Below are positions 38,819 to 48,552 of a stretch of 64,000 bases of DNA, piece by piece. Position numbers and translations under genes: made by a program. Below the pieces are notes generated by a model. The model saw only the letters and a program-made list of their open reading frames with translations. It was not told the DNA's origin and ran no database searches. This DNA is from Candidatus Oscillochloris fontis (GTDB taxonomy: Bacteria; Chloroflexota; Chloroflexia; Chloroflexales; Chloroflexaceae): contig NZ_RYFD01000006.1 of NCBI RefSeq assembly GCF_004138135.1, forward strand, positions 56,790 to 120,789, given 5' to 3'. How positions within the stretch are numbered: the stretch's first letter is position 1; each line of letters begins with the position of its first letter.

Positions 38819-40243
38819 CTAACGTACCGATGCAACAGCCGGACGATTCTTCAAGTAGGCGGCGACTTGTTCAGCCATATTGACGGCATTGCGCCAGCAC
38901 TTGGGCATACCGACACCGCCACGGTAACTTCCGATGAAGGTGAGTCCTGGGCGGGTGCGTTCCAAGTTTTCGAGTGCCGCCATGGCCTCGGTATGGCCAA
39001 AGTTGTATTGGGCCACCGCACGTGGCCAGCGGGTCAGATTAACAACCTCAGGTGTCCCAGTGGCTCCGATCACCGCTTGATTATCGGCAATCGCACGGGC
39101 GATGAGTTCATCATCGGTCTGTTCGGGGCGGATCGGGTTGATCTCGCCACCCATCAGGTTAATGGTGAGCACGCGCCCCGCAGGCGCAAAGGGTGGGAAG
39201 AGGGTCGAGGCGGAGAGAATACCCAAGAAGTTGCGTCGCTCACACGAGGGTGCGAGCACCCCAAAGCCATCCACCGGGCGGGTGACTTGGTTCTCGCGGT
39301 AGCCCAGGTTGACTACGGCCATTGAGGAGTAGCGGATACCGCGCAGCCCCTTGGCGGCAGCCGGATCAAGCTCGGCGATCAGGTCGGCAGCGGCGTAGGC
39401 CGGTGCGGCGATGATCACGCTGGCAGCCTCAATCGTCTCGACCTGTCCATCGCGCTCCACCACCAACGTCCACCCCTCAGCAACCGGGTAGAGCGTGGTG
39501 ACGCGGGCATTCTTCCAGACGCGCTGCTCGCCCAGCACCTTAGCCATCGTCTTGGGCCACTCGGCAACGCCACCCTTAAAGTTGAAGGTGACGCTACGCA
39601 TCTTGGGGCCAAGCGGCTTGGCCTTCTTCCCACCAGCAGCCTGCTTGGCCTTGCCCGCACCCAGGAAGCCCTTGATGATGCTACCGCCACGCTGTTCAGC
39701 CTCCCAGAGCGAGGGGAAGGTGGCCTTGATCGACATCTTGGAGGGATCGCCCGAATAGACCCCAGAGACGAAGGGGTCAATCATGCGCTCCATCACCTCC
39801 GGGCCAATGCGGCGGCTAAAGAAACTGGCCACACTCTCATCAGGGCTGGTGGCGCGGGGGATGAATGGCTCCCGCAGCACGCGCAGCTTGGACTTCATCG
39901 AGACATGTTCCATGCGGATCAAGCCGATGGGGTCGTTGGGAATCTCCAGCGGCTGGCCATCCTTGAGGAAGTAGCGCCGCTTGCCAGCCCGTCCGGCGAC
40001 CACCATTCGATCACGCATCCCCAGGTCGTCAAATTCAGTCCACATGCGCGGATCTTTGGATGCCAACGTATTCGGACCACAATCGAGGACATAGCCCTCA
40101 GGGGTGACAATGCTGCGCATGACACCACCGACCTCAGCGCCAGCCTCAACCACCAGCACATCTAGCCCACGCTTGAAGAGGGTATAGGCTGCACTCAGCC
40201 CACTGATCCCAGCACCAACCACGACAACATCGTAGCTATTCAT
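38819..40243 (-). CDS. hemY: Protoporphyrinogen oxidase, FAD-dependent (HemY/HemG/PgoX type)
   Basis: 474 residues. FAD-binding GAGISGLSAA near the N-terminus with the following VVEAGAEVGG; C-terminal 'FIGSYRGGVGMPKC' FAD motif. Six-electron, oxygen-dependent oxidation of protoporphyrinogen IX in the classical enzyme; related enzymes oxidise coproporphyrinogen III, which is an alternative. An Ala/Lys-rich insert (~205-225) replaces part of the substrate domain. AGGAG at 9 bases from ATG. An oxygen-using enzyme in a phototroph cluster suggests growth with some O2, or another acceptor. Confidence 0.92.
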   Translation of the reverse strand: MNSYDVVVVGAGISGLSAAYTLFKRGLDVLVVEAGAEVGGVMRSIVTPEGYVLDCGPNTLASKDPRMWTEFDDLGMRDRMVVAGRAGKRRYFLKDGQPLEIPNDPIGLIRMEHVSMKSKLRVLREPFIPRATSPDESVASFFSRRIGPEVMERMIDPFVSGVYSGDPSKMSIKATFPSLWEAEQRGGSIIKGFLGAGKAKQAAGGKKAKPLGPKMRSVTFNFKGGVAEWPKTMAKVLGEQRVWKNARVTTLYPVAEGWTLVVERDGQVETIEAASVIIAAPAYAAADLIAELDPAAAKGLRGIRYSSMAVVNLGYRENQVTRPVDGFGVLAPSCERRNFLGILSASTLFPPFAPAGRVLTINLMGGEINPIRPEQTDDELIARAIADNQAVIGATGTPEVVNLTRWPRAVAQYNFGHTEAMAALENLERTRPGLTFIGSYRGGVGMPKCWRNAVNMAEQVAAYLKNRPAVASVR

Positions 40244-40306
40244 CAGTCACTGCTCCTCTTACGCCGCAGGCAACCCCACCACGCAAGATCACACCTACTG
40301 CCTCAA

Positions 40307-43300
40307 TCACGAATGGTCAACCGCAATCCCCTCAAGGCGATCCTCAAGGTCGGCATAGATCTCGCGCAGCCGATCCAGGGTCTCAGGATCAGCATCCCAG
40401 AAGCCACGCCCACTCGACTCAAGCAGGCGACGTACCACCCCAACCGCAGCGGTCGGGTTGAGCGCGGCCAAACGCTCGCGCATCGCTTCATCGAGTACGA
40501 AGGTTTCGGCGACACTCTGGTAGACCCAGCTATCTACTGCGCCCGCCGTGGCGCTCCAGCCATAGGTATTGTTGACACGGGCCTCGATTTCGCGCGCCCC
40601 CTCATAACCGTGGCTCAGCATCGCCTCGTACCACTTGGGGTTGAGCAGCTTAGCGCGGGTCTCCATACGCACCGCTTGGTCGAGCGAACTGACCCGGTTA
40701 TTGGTACCAAGCGCATCGGCAACCATCGTCTTGGGCTTGCTGCCGCGCAGGATTTCGACGCTCTTGGTGATACCACCCAGGTTATCGTAGTAGTTATCAA
40801 TGTCGGAAAGACCGACCTCGAAGCTATCAATGTTCTGGAAGCTGGCGTCTACCGTACCGAGCGCCTTCTCTAGCACGGCGCGTGACTCGCGCCACTGACC
40901 ATTGGTACCGAGGCTGAAACTCTTGCGGCTGAGGAAGGCTTCACCAAGCTGGGTATCATCGTCCCAGGTGCCGCTATCCACCAGATTATTGACGTTGGCC
41001 CCATAGCTCCCCGGCGCATTCGAGAAGACGCGAGCGGCAGCCTCCTCAACCGGGATCTGAAGCTCAGCCGCCTGAGCGACCGCGTGGGCGCGCACAAAGT
41101 TCTGCTCGGCTGGCTCATCGGCCAGCGCCGCCAAGCGCGCCGCCTTGTCAATCAACTGCATCTGGTTGCCCAGCAGGTCGCGGAAGATACCGCTGACCGT
41201 GACTACCGCATCCACACGCGGGCGGCCCAGTTCTTCCAGCGGAATGAGCGCCACATCGGTGACATTACCCAACTCGTCAACCACCGGGCGTGCGCCATAG
41301 AGCCAGAGGACTTGGCCAACACCCTCGCAATCCGACTTGAGGTTATCGCTACCCCAGAGCACAATGGCAACCGTTTGCGGCAGCGCACCCTGATCCACCA
41401 CGAGGCGCGCCAAGAGTTCATTCACGAGGCGACCAGCGCGCTCCATGGCGGCAGTCGAAGGCACACGGTAGGGATCGAGGCTATAGACATTGCGCCCGGT
41501 GGGCAGCACGCCGGGATCGCGCACCACATCGTTACTGGGCGAGGGCTGAATGAAGCCACCGCGCAGACCGTGGAGCAAGCCCTGCACCTCTTGGGGTGCG
41601 AGCAACTTAGCCAACAGATCGCCCAGGAAGGTCCACATCTCATTGAGCGATCCCGGAGCCACCCCTGCCGTCTCGCGCAGATAGAGATCAGCGCGGTGGT
41701 GGCGGTCGCCGGGGGCACTCAGCACAAACTGGCGAATCGCCTCTTTGCAGATCGTCTCCACCTGACGCCACTGCTCCTGCGCCGCCGCATCGCTGGTGAT
41801 CCGCTCGCGCAAGGCGGCATAATCATAGCCAACACTAGCGGCAACAAGCGCCGGGAAGGTGGCCGGACTCTTGCGGGTAGCAGGGCGGAAACTGGCAGTG
41901 AGCGCGAGGAAGTCCACCAACTCGGCGGGCACGGGCGACTTACCGAGCACATGCAGACCAGAGGGGATCATGCGCTCCTCAATCTGGAGCAACTCGTGGC
42001 CAATCGTACCCACATAGGCATCGGGGCGGTCGGGGGTAAACGCAGCCGTCATGCCCAACTTCTCGGCCTGTGTACGCACATCCTCCAACAACTCCGCATC
42101 GGGGGCGCTACGGTAGCGATCCAGCGTATCCTTGAGGGTACGCAGCCCCTTATAAAGCCCAGCCTGCTGGAGCGGCGGCACGAGGTAACTGACCAGCGTC
42201 GCGGCGCTACGGCGTTTGGCGATAGCGGCCTCGCTGGGGTTATTGACGCTGTAATAGTAGAAATTGGGCAACTCACCGATCAGGCGCGAGGGCCAGCAGG
42301 TCGCACCCATCCCCACCTGCTTACCGGGCATAAACTCCAGCGCACCATGAGTACCGAAGTGAACCACCGCATCCGCGCCATAGACATAGCGCAGCCAGGC
42401 ATAGAAGGCTGCGAAGGCGTGATTGGGCGAGGCATCCTTGGCCATCAGCAGGCGCATTGGGTCGCGCTCATAGCCGAAGGAGGGCTGAACACCAATAAAG
42501 ACATTCCCCAACTGGCGACCGAGGATATAGAAATTGGCCCCATCGTTGAGCAACTCACCGGGAGCGCGGCCCCAGAAGGGTTCAATCTCGGTTTCGGCGG
42601 GGAAGAGCTTGCGGTAGTCATTGACGGGGAGGCGGGCGGCGACATTCGAGTCGGTACCATTGGCCAGCGCGTTCCCCTCAACAATCATGCGGCGCAGTTC
42701 ATCGGCACTGGCGGGCACCTCAACGGTATAACCATCGGACTTAAGGGCACGCAGCAACTCGTAGAGGCTCTGGAAGACATCCAGATAGGCGGCGGTACCC
42801 ACATTCCCCAGATTGGGCGGATAGTTGAAGATGACCAGCGCCAGCTTCTTCTGCGCATTGGGCTTATGACGCAGGGCAACGCGGCGGGCAGCGCGATCCG
42901 CGATCTGACTAATCTCGGCATCGAGCGGGAACATACCATCGCTGGAACCACTCGGCCCACAGAAGACCAGCGGCTCAGCGGCACCCTCAAGCTCCGGGAT
43001 CGCCACACTCAACGCCGCCTGCACCGGCACCAAACCGGTCGCATCGGCGCGCCAATCATCAATGCGCTGCAAGGTCAGCGGCACCAGACCAACATAGCCC
43101 ACATCAAGCTGCCGCAACGTCTCGCGGGCTTCAACGGGGCGGCTCTCGGCGGGGCCACCCACCAGCGAAAAGCCGGTAGCATTGATCAGCAGATCAACCT
43201 GAGCATGCTTCTTATCCGCCCGGAAGAAGGTCTCAACCGCCGGACGCTGATCGAGGCCCGACGCATAGGCGAGGCGCACCGCGAGGCCACGCGCCTCTAG

Positions 43301-44113
43301 AGCGTGGATGAGCGACTTGAGATGGGCCGTATTGCCACTCAGCACCACCCCCCGCAGCGCGATGACACCGACCGTCCCGACATCACCGGGCTTCAGGGCG
43401 GGCTTGCGGGTGCCAGCGGCGGGCTTACGGCCACGCAGCCACTTATCATAGTCAGCCAGACGCTCAAAGGGCTGGGGCGCATCGGGATGGAAGAGGGCAG
43501 TTTCGGGGTAACTGAGCGGATCAGCCTGGGGCAACTTGCCATGCATACCGGGCACATAGACATCGGCCAGCATACAGAGCATGCGGTAGAGATTTTCGGG
43601 CGAGGGATTGAGCCAGTACTGATGCGACGCGGCAAAGGCATAAATATCACGCGCCTTACCGGGGATAATCTTGAGTACCTTACTCAGATTGCGCAACACC
43701 GCCAACTGACGGCGCGCCTCACCGGCCCCACCCTGCGGGCGCAGCTTCTTGATCCACTGCTGCATCAGCCCAGGTTTCTCATCTTCATCACGCTGGCGCA
43801 TATCGAACTTCCCGATATGGGTGCAATGGATGAGTGCAGGGTTAGAAGTAATAATCAAGACTGGACACGGAGCCGCCCGCAACAATTTCTCTAGGGGGCG
43901 AACATACTCCTCGCCAAAGAGGCGCGCACCAAAAATAAAGGCGGCCCCGGAGAGATCCTGCTCCAAGCGCCGCCAACCTGCCGGATCACGCAACGAAGAC
44001 GCATCATGGAACGCAACCGTCAGTGTAACCCCATGTTCACGGCGGACGCGATCAGCGGCCTGACGCAACGCAGCAGCATGGTTTCCATCAAGGGTAAGAA
44101 AAACAAAGCGCAT
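40307..44113 (-). CDS. bchH: Magnesium chelatase subunit BchH
   Basis: 1268 residues, full length. N-terminal DUF3479-like domain, then the CobN/Mg-chelatase body ('VVHFGTHGALEFMPGKQVGM', 'LNPKWYEAMLSHGYEGAREI'). Binds protoporphyrin IX and, with BchI and BchD (not in this window), inserts Mg2+. GAGGAA sits 3-5 bases before the ATG. bchM ends 109 bases upstream. Chloroflexi often carry several bchH paralogues; only one is seen here. Confidence 0.97.
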   Translation of the reverse strand: MRFVFLTLDGNHAAALRQAADRVRREHGVTLTVAFHDASSLRDPAGWRRLEQDLSGAAFIFGARLFGEEYVRPLEKLLRAAPCPVLIITSNPALIHCTHIGKFDMRQRDEDEKPGLMQQWIKKLRPQGGAGEARRQLAVLRNLSKVLKIIPGKARDIYAFAASHQYWLNPSPENLYRMLCMLADVYVPGMHGKLPQADPLSYPETALFHPDAPQPFERLADYDKWLRGRKPAAGTRKPALKPGDVGTVGVIALRGVVLSGNTAHLKSLIHALEARGLAVRLAYASGLDQRPAVETFFRADKKHAQVDLLINATGFSLVGGPAESRPVEARETLRQLDVGYVGLVPLTLQRIDDWRADATGLVPVQAALSVAIPELEGAAEPLVFCGPSGSSDGMFPLDAEISQIADRAARRVALRHKPNAQKKLALVIFNYPPNLGNVGTAAYLDVFQSLYELLRALKSDGYTVEVPASADELRRMIVEGNALANGTDSNVAARLPVNDYRKLFPAETEIEPFWGRAPGELLNDGANFYILGRQLGNVFIGVQPSFGYERDPMRLLMAKDASPNHAFAAFYAWLRYVYGADAVVHFGTHGALEFMPGKQVGMGATCWPSRLIGELPNFYYYSVNNPSEAAIAKRRSAATLVSYLVPPLQQAGLYKGLRTLKDTLDRYRSAPDAELLEDVRTQAEKLGMTAAFTPDRPDAYVGTIGHELLQIEERMIPSGLHVLGKSPVPAELVDFLALTASFRPATRKSPATFPALVAASVGYDYAALRERITSDAAAQEQWRQVETICKEAIRQFVLSAPGDRHHRADLYLRETAGVAPGSLNEMWTFLGDLLAKLLAPQEVQGLLHGLRGGFIQPSPSNDVVRDPGVLPTGRNVYSLDPYRVPSTAAMERAGRLVNELLARLVVDQGALPQTVAIVLWGSDNLKSDCEGVGQVLWLYGARPVVDELGNVTDVALIPLEELGRPRVDAVVTVSGIFRDLLGNQMQLIDKAARLAALADEPAEQNFVRAHAVAQAAELQIPVEEAAARVFSNAPGSYGANVNNLVDSGTWDDDTQLGEAFLSRKSFSLGTNGQWRESRAVLEKALGTVDASFQNIDSFEVGLSDIDNYYDNLGGITKSVEILRGSKPKTMVADALGTNNRVSSLDQAVRMETRAKLLNPKWYEAMLSHGYEGAREIEARVNNTYGWSATAGAVDSWVYQSVAETFVLDEAMRERLAALNPTAAVGVVRRLLESSGRGFWDADPETLDRLREIYADLEDRLEGIAVDHS

Positions 44114-44155
44114 AATTTCCTCGTGCCTTGTAGTACAGAGTATGAACTACCCCAA

Positions 44156-44175
44156 CGCGATCAGCGCTGATCGCG
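44156..44175. promoter_or_regulatory. Perfect 20-base palindrome upstream of bchH
   Basis: CGCGATCAGCGCTGATCGCG, two-fold symmetric without a loop, 43 bases before the bchH start and 48 bases after bchM. It could be an operator for a dimeric regulator or a hairpin that sets the bchM/bchH expression ratio. A smaller stem (GTTGAA..TTCAAC, 44191-44211) lies next to it. No second copy was noticed. Confidence 0.35.
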
Positions 44176-44222
44176 AATGATCCATGCCCAGTTGAAACGA
44201 TACGGTTCAACCGGGGCATCCA

Positions 44223-44909
44223 TCATCCTCTGGAGGCCTCCACCAACATCACGTGGTAGAAGCCCTTACCGACCCGCTCGGCGCGGCGGAAGCGCATACC
44301 TGAGTCTGCCAGCGCCTGACGAACCGTGGCCTCACGGATCATCTGGATATCGGTTCGACGCTGACTATGGGGGAAATAGCCACCGACGCGGTGCATTGCC
44401 GCCAAGACGGGGCTATAGGGTGCATAGGTGAAGAGTAGGGTACCGCGACAGAGGCTTGCGAGGTGGGAGAGCATCGCGGCAAATGGCTCGGCTGGATAAT
44501 GGATCAAGACATCAAAACAGTTCACGAGGTCGTAGCTCCCCGTGATACTCTCAAGATCCGATGCCCAGCAAGAGACCCTATCGGAGAGACCAGCAGCGGC
44601 AGCAGCGCGAGCGGTGGCGGCGGCCATCTGCGGAGCAAGATCAGACGAAGCAACCTTAAAACCACGTCGGGCGAGGGCGAGGCTGAAGAGCCCCGTACCA
44701 CAACCAGCGTCGAGGGCGGTAAGCCCGGTGGCCGAAGGGAACGCCTCACCAACCCACGAGTCAGCAACGCCCAACATGACATTATGACCAGCCCGGATCG
44801 TATTGCGCACCACCGAGAGCCTCGCGTCGCCATAGATCGCAGACCAGCGAGCGAAACCTACTCCGTCGAAATAGCGACGAAGGTGCGCTTTATGCTGTGT
44901 AACGTCCAC
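44223..44909 (-). CDS. bchM: Magnesium-protoporphyrin O-methyltransferase
   Basis: 228 residues from GTG 44909, chosen because AAGGG stands 7 bases before it and because the conserved part begins here (VTQHKAHLRRYFDGVGF); a GTG at 44960 has no ribosome site. SAM-binding motif LDAGCGTGLFSLALA. Methylates the ring-C propionate of Mg-protoporphyrin IX, the step after BchH. First gene of the long pigment unit, with its own promoter ~120 bases upstream. Confidence 0.93.
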   Translation of the reverse strand: MDVTQHKAHLRRYFDGVGFARWSAIYGDARLSVVRNTIRAGHNVMLGVADSWVGEAFPSATGLTALDAGCGTGLFSLALARRGFKVASSDLAPQMAAATARAAAAAGLSDRVSCWASDLESITGSYDLVNCFDVLIHYPAEPFAAMLSHLASLCRGTLLFTYAPYSPVLAAMHRVGGYFPHSQRRTDIQMIREATVRQALADSGMRFRRAERVGKGFYHVMLVEASRG

Positions 44910-45035
44910 CTGTATACCCTTGCTGATAGCTCTGATCGACTGTGTGTGGTCTGTCCGCACACCCGATCAAACCACGTCCGCAGGAAGTGATGCTCGAGTG
45001 GTAGTACGGAGTTAAAACTACGCTTTTGCAGCACG

Positions 45036-45064
45036 ATTATAACATGATAGTCAATACTCGTGAA
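45036..45064 (-). promoter_or_regulatory. bchM promoter (extended -10), matching the bchN promoter
   Basis: On the minus strand TTCACG (45064-45059), 17 bases, TATAAT (45041-45036), with TGT before the -10 box. By eye, 21 of 29 positions are identical to the bchN promoter. The predicted start is near 45029, giving a ~120-base leader to GTG 44909. It lies in a 353-base gap that also holds the terminator at 45202. Confidence 0.65.
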
Positions 45065-45201
45065 TAAATGCAAAGGCTGAACAAAAGTTGTGCGTCCAAC
45101 GTCATTTCGCACTAGGACGCGCTAAAAGCCACTTTACCACTTCCGATAGAAGAAGAAAAATCGCGGAATTGCACAGCTTTTGCTCAAAAAAAGGCAACAA
45201 G

Positions 45202-45234
45202 AAACGCGAAACATGACATATACGTTTCGCGTTT
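45202..45234 (-). terminator. Terminator hairpin after the histidine-kinase gene
   Basis: Perfect 11-base arms AAACGCGAAAC / GTTTCGCGTTT with an 11-base loop. On the minus strand a run of seven T follows about 9 bases after the stem (45192-45186). It separates the signalling operon from the bchM promoter. Confidence 0.55.
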
Positions 45235-45262
45235 GGGCAATCCAGATGTACGTTTGGGGTCT

Positions 45263-47962
45263 TTAGCGCTCACTCGATGGTGTTGGGAGAAGCAGACTAA
45301 AGGTACTTCCTTGGCCGAGAGCACTCTCAACCCAGATCTTACCATTGAGCAACTCCACCAAAGGCTTGACGAGCGAGAGTCCCAGACCCGTGCCACCAGC
45401 CTCAATCTTGAGTGGATTTTCGGTACGGTAGAAGCGGTCAAAGATCCGGCCAATATCTTCGCGATCAATACCCACCCCGGTATCGCGGATATTCACCTGC
45501 ACATAGCGTTTTTCAGCGGTGACGCCACTCCGCAGGTAATCGGGCAACTCGTCAACGCGAGCTTCGTAGGCTTCGACGGTAATCTTACCGCCCTTGGGCG
45601 TATACTTGACGGCATTCGAGAGCAGATTGAAGAGGATCTGATGCAAGCGATAGGCATCAGCGCGCACCAGGGGCATACCGGGCGGGATACTAATATTCAG
45701 TTCATGTTCGCGGGCCGCCACCGCCGTTTGGATCTCCGAGATGACGCCACTCAGCACCTCAACCAGATGCAACGAGCGCCACTCCAGATCAACACTGCCC
45801 GACTCAATTTTAGTTATGTCAAGAACATCGTTAATCAGCGCAATCATTCGCTCCGTATTGGAGTGAATGGTATTGACAAACTCGCGCTGGGTATCATTAA
45901 GCGGACCAAGGCCACCCATAGCGAGGAGTTGGGTAAAACCCTTGATCGCAGTCATCGGGGTACGCAACTCATGCGACATGGTGCCGATGAACTCTGTCTT
46001 GAGGCGGTCGGCCTCAATTTCGCGGGTAATATCGCGTACAACAAGGAGGGCACCCAGAAGTTGGCCATCTTCCTTGAGCACCGGCCCCATCGTCATACTG
46101 ATCATCCGCATGCCAACCTTGGCGGTCGAGGTAAAGATACGGCGCTGTTGCTGAGCATCAAGCGGACGGGCGAGAAGTTCCGTGAGCGGTATCTCGGAAG
46201 AGCGGGAAGCAAGGTAACGATTGATAATATCGTGGAGGTTCCAGAGCAACAGATCCTCAATCGTGCGCCCAAGGGTGGTACCGGCGGCCTCGTTGGCCAT
46301 CAGCACCGAGCCATAGAGATCACAGACAATCACACCATCTGCGAGGTTCTGGAGAATAGCCTCAATCTGGCTGGCCTCAGTCTGTTGACGGTCGAGCAAT
46401 TCATAGCGTCGTTCAGCCTCAGCGGTAATCATCTGGAAGAGATTAGCGTTATTGACCCCAATCGCAATCGGGCCAGCACAGGCATGGACGAGGCGCAGGT
46501 GGCCTTCGTGGAAGAAGCCCGATGTACGGTGCGAGATCGAGATTACCCCCAAGACTTCCCCCTGCATGAGGAGAGGCACCGCAATCATTGAGCCATCGCG
46601 TTTGCGCAACGGTTCACCGGGGACGGAGAGCCAGCGCTCATCGGTACTAATATCATCAATCAGCGCCCCCTTACGGTGCTGCGCCACCCAACCCGCCACC
46701 CCCGATCCAATTGGGAAGCGGATATAGTTACCGGGGCTGGCCGGAACACCATAGACCGCACGGGTGACCAGCAGGCTATCCTCGCTCTCGGTGAGCATGA
46801 TCGAGGCATGTTCAGCCTGACACATGTTGGCCACCAAGGTAAGCGACGTATTCAAGATCGAGTCCAGATCGAGGGTACTACTGACTTCGATTGAAATCTG
46901 GTTGATCGTGGCGAGGCGATCCTTCTCCTCTTGAAGTTGGCGGGTTCGTTCTTCAACCCGCTGCTCCAGTTCCACATTCAGCGAACGCACCTTAGCATAG
47001 AGTTGGGCGTTCTGAAGGGCAATCGCCGCCTGGCTGATCACACCTTGAGTCAGATCTTGTTGAAAGCGCAGATGTTGCACGGAAAGGGGATCTTGCAGAG
47101 TAACCACACCAATCGCATGGTCGTGGAGCATCATGGGCAAGGCCATAACCCCGCAACCCTCACGGTACCACGCACCTTGCTGGGAAGCATCGGGGGTCTT
47201 CTCAAACTGAATACGACTAGAGGTAAAGGCGCGTACCACCAGATCATGGGTATCTTGAAGGTGGACACGGAGCCCACGACTAGCTTCAGCATCCTCGCCG
47301 GACACATACTCAGCCAGCAACTGATCAGGATCATCGGTAGCAGGCATCCAGACCGCTACATGGACGACATCCGTCAAGCGGTGGAGGTTCGTCACCACCA
47401 ATTCAAGTAGTTGTTCACGATCCAGGCTCGCGGAGAGGTGCTGAGAGATATCGTTCAGCGCCTTGAGTTGTAGGGCGCGTTGGTCGGCTGCCGAGGAGGC
47501 TAAATCAAGACTCTCGGCAATAAACTCGCGCTCGCGCAGCGCCTCGGCATTATGTGCTGCCCAAGCATCAGTGAGGGTACTCAGCAGATACTCGAAGAGA
47601 GTCTCAAACTCATCGATCAAGGCGAGTAGCTGCGCGGGGTCATCGAGTTTATGATGCAGGAGGGTACGGAAACAACGACGGAACTCAAAAGCGCGGTTCA
47701 GACGGTCATTCAGTGCCTGATCGTGGATATCATCATTATAACTAATCGCCTGGAGGCGAGTGGTGAGGGCTTCGCAATCACCGGCAGATGCCTCGATCAG
47801 AAGATCATAGAGTTCATCAACACTAAAAACCGTCGTGATTAATGTCCCGGTATCTGTATAGCGCTCATGGCGCGGCACCAGCGAACCACCGATGAGATCG
47901 GCCCATGGTGTAGCAAGATCAAGGCGATGGGCAGAGAGCCATGTGGTAAGTTCGTTCCGCAT
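45263..47962 (-). CDS. Multi-domain sensor histidine kinase (RsbR-like N-domain, two GAF, PAS, HisKA, HATPase)
   Basis: 899 residues, no membrane segment seen. N-terminal ~180 residues are all-helical with a ferric look of RsbR/RsbU N-domains ('ALIDEFETLFEYLLSTL'). GAF domains at ~190-335 and ~365-520, with a coiled coil between ('LNVELEQRVEERTRQLQEEK'). PAS at ~530-640 ('ILQNLADGVIVCDLYGSVLM'). HisKA with phospho-acceptor His664 (SHELRTPMTAIKGF). HATPase: N box NLLSNAVKYT, G1 DTGVGI, G2 GTGLGLSL. Soluble sensor of small ligands or redox state. No response regulator adjoins it. It follows the phosphatase gene by 8 bases, so it belongs to the RsbT/RsbX-like operon. Confidence 0.9.
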   Translation of the reverse strand: MRNELTTWLSAHRLDLATPWADLIGGSLVPRHERYTDTGTLITTVFSVDELYDLLIEASAGDCEALTTRLQAISYNDDIHDQALNDRLNRAFEFRRCFRTLLHHKLDDPAQLLALIDEFETLFEYLLSTLTDAWAAHNAEALREREFIAESLDLASSAADQRALQLKALNDISQHLSASLDREQLLELVVTNLHRLTDVVHVAVWMPATDDPDQLLAEYVSGEDAEASRGLRVHLQDTHDLVVRAFTSSRIQFEKTPDASQQGAWYREGCGVMALPMMLHDHAIGVVTLQDPLSVQHLRFQQDLTQGVISQAAIALQNAQLYAKVRSLNVELEQRVEERTRQLQEEKDRLATINQISIEVSSTLDLDSILNTSLTLVANMCQAEHASIMLTESEDSLLVTRAVYGVPASPGNYIRFPIGSGVAGWVAQHRKGALIDDISTDERWLSVPGEPLRKRDGSMIAVPLLMQGEVLGVISISHRTSGFFHEGHLRLVHACAGPIAIGVNNANLFQMITAEAERRYELLDRQQTEASQIEAILQNLADGVIVCDLYGSVLMANEAAGTTLGRTIEDLLLWNLHDIINRYLASRSSEIPLTELLARPLDAQQQRRIFTSTAKVGMRMISMTMGPVLKEDGQLLGALLVVRDITREIEADRLKTEFIGTMSHELRTPMTAIKGFTQLLAMGGLGPLNDTQREFVNTIHSNTERMIALINDVLDITKIESGSVDLEWRSLHLVEVLSGVISEIQTAVAAREHELNISIPPGMPLVRADAYRLHQILFNLLSNAVKYTPKGGKITVEAYEARVDELPDYLRSGVTAEKRYVQVNIRDTGVGIDREDIGRIFDRFYRTENPLKIEAGGTGLGLSLVKPLVELLNGKIWVESALGQGSTFSLLLPTPSSER

Positions 47963-47970
47963 CGGTAGGA

Positions 47971-48552
47971 CTACTCATCTACTCGAACGACCACCACAGT
48001 GGCGTCGTCAGACAATTTGCCATAGCGTTCCAGAATGAGATCCGCGAGTTCTTGCGGCGGTTGGCCCTGATGGATCTGGGTATCGAGTGCAAAGCGGCTC
48101 GATATGCCATCACTATATACAACGAAGGTATCGCCAAAATTATAGGTATAGGTAAGCTTGAGCAGTTGAGGTAAACGATAGCCCAAGATGCCATTCTTGG
48201 AGATGGGTTTAATCGCCTGACTACTATAGACTTGAACGCCAATATTGCCTACTCCAACATAGGTCACCGACCGTTGAAGCAGATTAAGGGTCAGGATACC
48301 AATCACCGCGCCACGGGTACTATGGAGGGCGGTATGGGACTGACGGATCAGATCGAGGGGATCAACAGCTAAATGGTTCCGGATTACCTGAGCCGACGCC
48401 TCGGCTGCGCGTGCGGCTTCATGCCCACCACCAAGACCATCAATAACGGCAATATGTAAGCCATGGGGATCAAACGGTTCCACCAGAAAAACATCGCCAC
48501 TCACTGCTTGGCCCTGTTTGGGGCGGCGGACAGCCCCCCAACTAACGCTCAT
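47971..48552 (-). CDS. RsbX/PP2C-like serine phosphatase
   Basis: 193 residues. Compact PP2C fold with metal-binding 'VIDGLGGGHEA', 'VVYSDGISSRF' and 'SDDATVVVVR'. Similar in size to RsbX (~199 residues), which dephosphorylates stressosome proteins. Start overlaps the RsbT-like gene by 11 bases, which suggests coupled translation and a joint function. Confidence 0.85.
   Translation of the reverse strand: MSVSWGAVRRPKQGQAVSGDVFLVEPFDPHGLHIAVIDGLGGGHEAARAAEASAQVIRNHLAVDPLDLIRQSHTALHSTRGAVIGILTLNLLQRSVTYVGVGNIGVQVYSSQAIKPISKNGILGYRLPQLLKLTYTYNFGDTFVVYSDGISSRFALDTQIHQGQPPQELADLILERYGKLSDDATVVVVRVDE

Noticed and set aside
41084..43300. Long plus-strand open frame of 738 codons opposite bchH
   Set aside because: It is the mirror of the bchH codons in GC-rich DNA, has no family motif, and bchH is certain. 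Similar mirrors opposite hemA, hemE, bchB and bchN were left out for the same reason.
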